DNA from: Blattamonas nauphoetae
Lineage: Eukaryota > Preaxostyla > Oxymonadida
Reading direction: 5' to 3'
Assembly (NCBI GenBank): GCA_033064195.1
Contig: JARBJD010000065.1
Span: 186,001 to 250,000 of the forward strand
Length of the DNA: 64,000 nucleotides
Below the pieces are notes generated by a model that saw only the letters and a program-made list of their open reading frames with translations, was not told where the DNA came from and ran no database searches. Shown here one piece after another: positions 61,601 through 64,000 of this stretch (positions are counted from its first letter, which is position 1; each line of letters begins with the position of its first letter). Both the position numbers and the translations under genes were made by a program.

Positions 61601-63043
61601 CATATTTTGAGAGTGACGAAAGAGGCAATGAAGACAGAGGTTCAACTCACATTCTCGATCAACCTCACAAAATCTCCTTTCGAAATACATCTCCTCGAAC
61701 TTCGCCCAGCCATCACCAAAGACTCTTTCTCTTCGTCGACGTTCTCGGGAAAGGGGACGGACACTCGCTATTCTTCATTTGCTCGTTTTGGATCATTTAG
61801 AAATCTTTCCTCGCAGAATTTTGTCGGAATGAGGAAGTCTCAGTCGAGTCTCCAGATCAACATGTCGACTGCATTTTCTTTCCCGCCGTCAAAAATATTA
61901 TGTTCTTCAAAAACACTTGTTGGTGTCCCGTCAATCTCTCCTCCCATATTTCATCTTGTTTATCCCGACCGACAGAAGTTCGACATTCTCAAAACAGAAG
62001 AAATCGCCAGAGAAATCTCAACAGTGAACGATATGCTCGGAAAACAGGGTAAGAAATTCGTTCTGATTGGATTTGGCCGATGGGGAACAAAACAGCCCTC
62101 ACTCGGAATCCCAATCAAATGGCCAGACATCAAAAATGCATCCGCTCTTGTCGAGACAATCACGGACACGTTTGCACCTGAGCCTTCGGATGGTAGTCAT
62201 TTCCTTCAAAACATGATTGACGCAAAGATTCCCTGGATTTACGTTCGAGGACCAGGAGAGAAAGAGAGGAAGCGGATGAATGACGACTACACAGGCGACA
62301 TTATGAACTGGGAATGGATCGACGAGAGGGAATCATTGGGATGGCTCAGCTGGCAAGGAAAATACGTGAAGTGTCTTTCGCTCTCTGAAGATTCTCATCC
62401 AAACAAGAGTCTAATCAAAGGTCAGATGCATTGTCTCCGAATTGTTGTCGACACCCTGAACTCCCGTGCTCGAATTTTGATCGAAACAATTGTTGTGGGA
62501 CACTCTGACAAAACGGGTCCTCAAACAACATCATCTCCGTTGCCATGGGGGCCGAAGCTGGCAAAGGTGCAAGTCTTTGAACATGACACACCAATCCAAA
62601 TCCCTCCAACGGTGGCCACACTTGGGACAGGTGGAGCGTCGTCCGCTACCAACGATGATCTTCTCGTTCTCAGCCAATCAACCCCTGTTCCAACCACAGT
62701 GGAGGATGTTGTAGCTGATTGTCATGATGAGCTCGCTCCAATTGGAGATGATGATGAAGATCGATCCCCTTATTTTGTTGTGACTGGGGCGAATCAGTCA
62801 CAACCGAAAGTGAAAAGTGTGAGTGATTTCTTTGATCGTCCGCAGATTGTTTTGAGTGGATCACAAGAAATTGATTTGGAGTCTGACTCTGATGAAGATT
62901 TTGATGATGACACCTCTGCACTGGAACATTCATCATCATTCTCTGGAACACCTGTACCAGCAAAGCATTTCCATCTTTCGCAAGAAGAAATAGACGATGT
63001 CGACGAGTCTTTAGACGGATTTAATCTTCCACTGCCAGAATAA
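58616..63043 (+). CDS. PEP-synthase/PPDK-like multidomain protein of bacterial type, 1475 residues
   Basis: A single exon. It resembles the large 'PEP/pyruvate-binding domain' proteins of Bacteroidetes-type bacteria. Residues 50-330 carry two receiver-like parts (VKRVLFIGNEYDFFQVDSCF, and GIILYVEDTCRFYSEYLPHI, matching the bacterial 'ILLVEDSIRFYSSYLP' phrase). SLLYHAQCNSFSNWLFN precedes the ATP-grasp-like PPDK N-domain: VGGGGVGGKAHGIMYMDRL (residue about 485), GLPRTLILGTSIFQTFV, VPIIVRPSSLLEDSSRVPVS then GIYSSFF, and MKPEDGIGNLVVGLA. Near residue 1150 comes FVLIGFGRWGTKQPSLGIPI then SDGSHFLQNMI, equivalent to the bacterial 'LIGPGRWGSxDPWLGIP' and 'GTHFFQN'. A Pro/Ser-rich insert (about 820-930) and an acidic tail look like eukaryotic additions. 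The phosphohistidine domain of true PEP synthase is absent, so the reaction is unknown. Likely lateral transfer. Confidence 0.8.
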   Translation: MQSSIFGRTKGRNTKLNVGRIQSSTDFDQSIAKQRLQRMNLFACDNAHIQYSMMAGRVKRVLFIGNEYDFFQVDSCFMNQGFSTCPDFIWKTHAEVSEFFRNEQKVDVIISMHETNDSQMWEDVRIYREFCPRISIYPICFDIDSNYPIFNVKMKIKAFVWHGDPMLFLALIKLTEDDINLEKDVLEGPSGIILYVEDTCRFYSEYLPHIYEVLLGRTRHLQGFTAKHALARRRARPKVIFKTCLSEALEVLNLCEGKVLAVVSDIEYPLSNKRDGTVGPYTRHLMDMGLFNAADCPHRSGLILRDSVKKVEGINASIFPPPRIPFLFLSTATEHKAEVRRCSNCLFAQKDSGSLLTSLQVFFDRFAHLSPVFFALDPSTGIPYQDLTPAVSLNTLTDLVQTIPDDSLLYHAQCNSFSNWLFNIGEFGIAIFLQHYKTRNFNNEPSKVRSFITNALMKYMYERTQGLAFDFDPFLLNDPQFVMTVGGGGVGGKAHGIMYMDRLITKINEALMNDSEIDETAHIVGLPRTLILGTSIFQTFVHDHHFGHLASPNVDSTKFPDAYIAAAFTSAPLRPDLIEVLHHYVAAITVPIIVRPSSLLEDSSRVPVSGIYSSFFLGNNHPNLEIRLNQLMIAIKLVYASTYFKRARLYRQSSGRTSSSEAMGIILQEVPGQFHTGTQLFYPHATCSCLSVNFYPVKSSKPMKPEDGIGNLVVGLAPSQKTDDDESSGRKPVKQYRFSPGVPEVSYLLEEADFERQTQQYFLAIDLNADQSCTEKFMTTSTQAIAENSTEIDSFDVEVTELTNIQLHQRQTLKRMSQSPQQYVAHPRVSPSLSPTSDSPANQEARPPSNSQPLLSRPPASPRTVFLQEPSLPIISTPLSSMFTSASPAAQMFSPLTVTASPVKYPPFPIDPNINPLLPQNAALFGLPCFLVQKPIDQLRKDNVIQLFGAEYKNFLEGNVRQHYYPGIPEYSQIFITFSKLLNSRHALKLPRIIQHILRVTKEAMKTEVQLTFSINLTKSPFEIHLLELRPAITKDSFSSSTFSGKGTDTRYSSFARFGSFRNLSSQNFVGMRKSQSSLQINMSTAFSFPPSKILCSSKTLVGVPSISPPIFHLVYPDRQKFDILKTEEIAREISTVNDMLGKQGKKFVLIGFGRWGTKQPSLGIPIKWPDIKNASALVETITDTFAPEPSDGSHFLQNMIDAKIPWIYVRGPGEKERKRMNDDYTGDIMNWEWIDERESLGWLSWQGKYVKCLSLSEDSHPNKSLIKGQMHCLRIVVDTLNSRARILIETIVVGHSDKTGPQTTSSPLPWGPKLAKVQVFEHDTPIQIPPTVATLGTGGASSATNDDLLVLSQSTPVPTTVEDVVADCHDELAPIGDDDEDRSPYFVVTGANQSQPKVKSVSDFFDRPQIVLSGSQEIDLESDSDEDFDDDTSALEHSSSFSGTPVPAKHFHLSQEEIDDVDESLDGFNLPLPE

Positions 63044-63124
63044 ACCAGTGAGATAATGGACAAACGATAATATTCCATTTCTTTTTTTCAAACAAATATT
63101 GACAAATTTATCGTGGGAATATCG

Positions 63125-64000
63125 ATGTCTCAACCACGCTCAATCCAAGCCATCCGACGAGAGGAGGATGTTCTCGAGGAAAAAGGGTACAAGGTATTAT
63201 TTTTTGATTATGTAATCTTCTAGATCGTGAAAGAAATAGGTCTGTTCTTCAAGAATCATTCACCTCCTTTCTAGGAAAAGGAAGTTATGGAAGGTTTGAA
63301 GAATTCCCCTTCTCCAACAGTACAGAGTCTACCTTCTCCAAAAATATGGAACGAATCAACTGTATGCCGGAAAACAGACTGGATTCAGTGTTGAACGATC
63401 AGAATTTGTACTAAGCCTCCTCTGTGAATGGAGTGTTCAATGGTTCAGTGTTATTGTCATTTTAATCGTTTCGTATAGTTTTCAAGAGAAACACAAAAAT
63501 TACATCACTCAACTTATCGAGATTTTTCGTGATCATCACCGGATCTTCTTCATCCAAGAATTCGCGAACCTCGGAGTATTGGAGATTATTCTCACATTTT
63601 CCTAGGATTTAGAGAAGTTTTTGGCCGGAAATAGTGCGACGGATGAGAGTTTAATCAAACTCATCATCTATCAACTCTGTATGTTCTCAAGGCATTCATT
63701 CGCTTCAGTAATTCCACTCCGCACTTTACATCATTCTAACATCATTCATCGGTATGTATCTGTATTTGTAACACAAGTTCAGAGATATTAAGCCCGATAA
63801 TATCGTTCTCCATTATGATGACGAGAAAAAGAAAGTATTTATGAAACTTGGTGATTTTGGAGAACTTCGGCAGCAAGACAGCGAGCAACAAGTCTATCCA
63901 CACATGGCAGGGTTTATTTCTCTTCTTCTTTCTCCTCTTCCAGAACTGCAGTGTACTTGGTTCGTTTTGCTCCTCTATTATCCTTTTCAGGCCCCCGAAG
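63125..64000 (+). CDS. Ser/Thr protein kinase, N-terminal part (cut by window edge)
   Basis: Ten exons lie in 876 bp. Introns at 63194-63223, 63240-63274, 63294-63325, 63443-63478, 63576-63605, 63679-63708, 63752-63782, 63912-63943 and 63960-63990 are all 30-36 nt with consistent phases. The spliced protein shows every landmark in order. The Gly-loop is IVKEIGKGSYGRVYLLQKYG. The ATP lysine lies in YAGKQ. The hinge region is IFFIQEFANLGDLEKFLAG. The catalytic loop is IIHRDIKPDNIVL. DFG lies in LGDFGELRQ. The activation segment is AGTAVYLAPE. The gene should therefore encode an active kinase, perhaps NEK-like in the GDLEKFL style, though the subfamily is uncertain. The start MSQPRSIQAIRREEDV lies 81 bp after the preceding stop. 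Confidence 0.9.

Noticed and set aside
1-64000. Alternative genetic code (TAA/TAG as Gln), known in some oxymonads
   Set aside because: AK6 ends correctly at TAG, the HEAT and PEP-synthase-like genes at TAA, and others at TGA. None of these stops occurs inside conserved domains.
1-64000. Prokaryotic operons, Shine-Dalgarno sites or riboswitches
   Set aside because: Spliced genes, a nuclear-type tRNA and eukaryote-only proteins rule out a prokaryotic origin, so such signals were not annotated.

Overview
This window is nuclear DNA from a compact, gene-dense unicellular eukaryote that uses the standard genetic code (TAA, TAG and TGA all end genes here). It has very short spliceosomal introns: I could place about 48, mostly 25-50 nt, median near 33 nt. 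The gene content is a kinetochore subunit, an axonemal dynein intermediate chain, a centriole protein, a eukaryotic tRNA-Pro, bacterial-type PEP-synthase-like and flavin-type genes, and decayed copies of a large repetitive surface-protein/kinase family. This fits a flagellated anaerobic protist. A preaxostylan metamonad such as Blattamonas is my best guess, by inference from style and content only.

Layout. 1-0.5 kb: 3' end of an unidentified spliced gene. 0.5-5.3 kb: no intact gene, ending in a frameshifted relic of a membrane surface protein. 5.5-11.2 kb: NUF2 (minus), an unknown gene, a second decayed stretch, AK6 and a four-exon unknown gene. 11.2-12.7 kb: a kinase-like relic, then a roughly 1 kb element bounded by inverted arrays of a 17-bp repeat. 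12.7-19 kb: a PB1-domain protein with a Gly/His/Cys-rich tail, two small ORFs, a unique protein, a DHHC palmitoyltransferase, a tandem FMN-binding split-barrel protein and a probable membrane-anchored helical protein. 19-29 kb: a 2444-residue protein with a UBA-like segment, tRNA-Pro, a PfkB-family kinase and a cyclin. 29-38.4 kb: a SPRY-like protein, HYLS1, a coiled-coil protein, a HAD phosphatase and axonemal dynein IC2 (DNAI2). 38.5-55.9 kb: a HEAT protein, a giant ARM/coiled-coil protein, and a WD40 protein of the MAPKBP1/WDR62 type. 56-64 kb: a zinc-finger protein, a PEP-synthase-like multidomain protein, and the start of a protein kinase with nine introns in under 0.9 kb.

Gene organisation. 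Divergent pairs start within 26 to about 150 bp of each other (7104/7172, 31248/31275, 35990/36039, 55862/55976), so promoters must be tiny and shared. Several genes make structural parts of the flagellum, basal body or spindle (NUF2, HYLS1, DNAI2, the WDR62-like protein and large coiled-coil proteins). No operon-like pathway is visible.

Limits. Gene models were spliced by eye using GT-AG boundaries and reading-frame continuity. Family assignments come from recognising motifs, without any database search. First exons of some genes, notably HYLS1, are unresolved.
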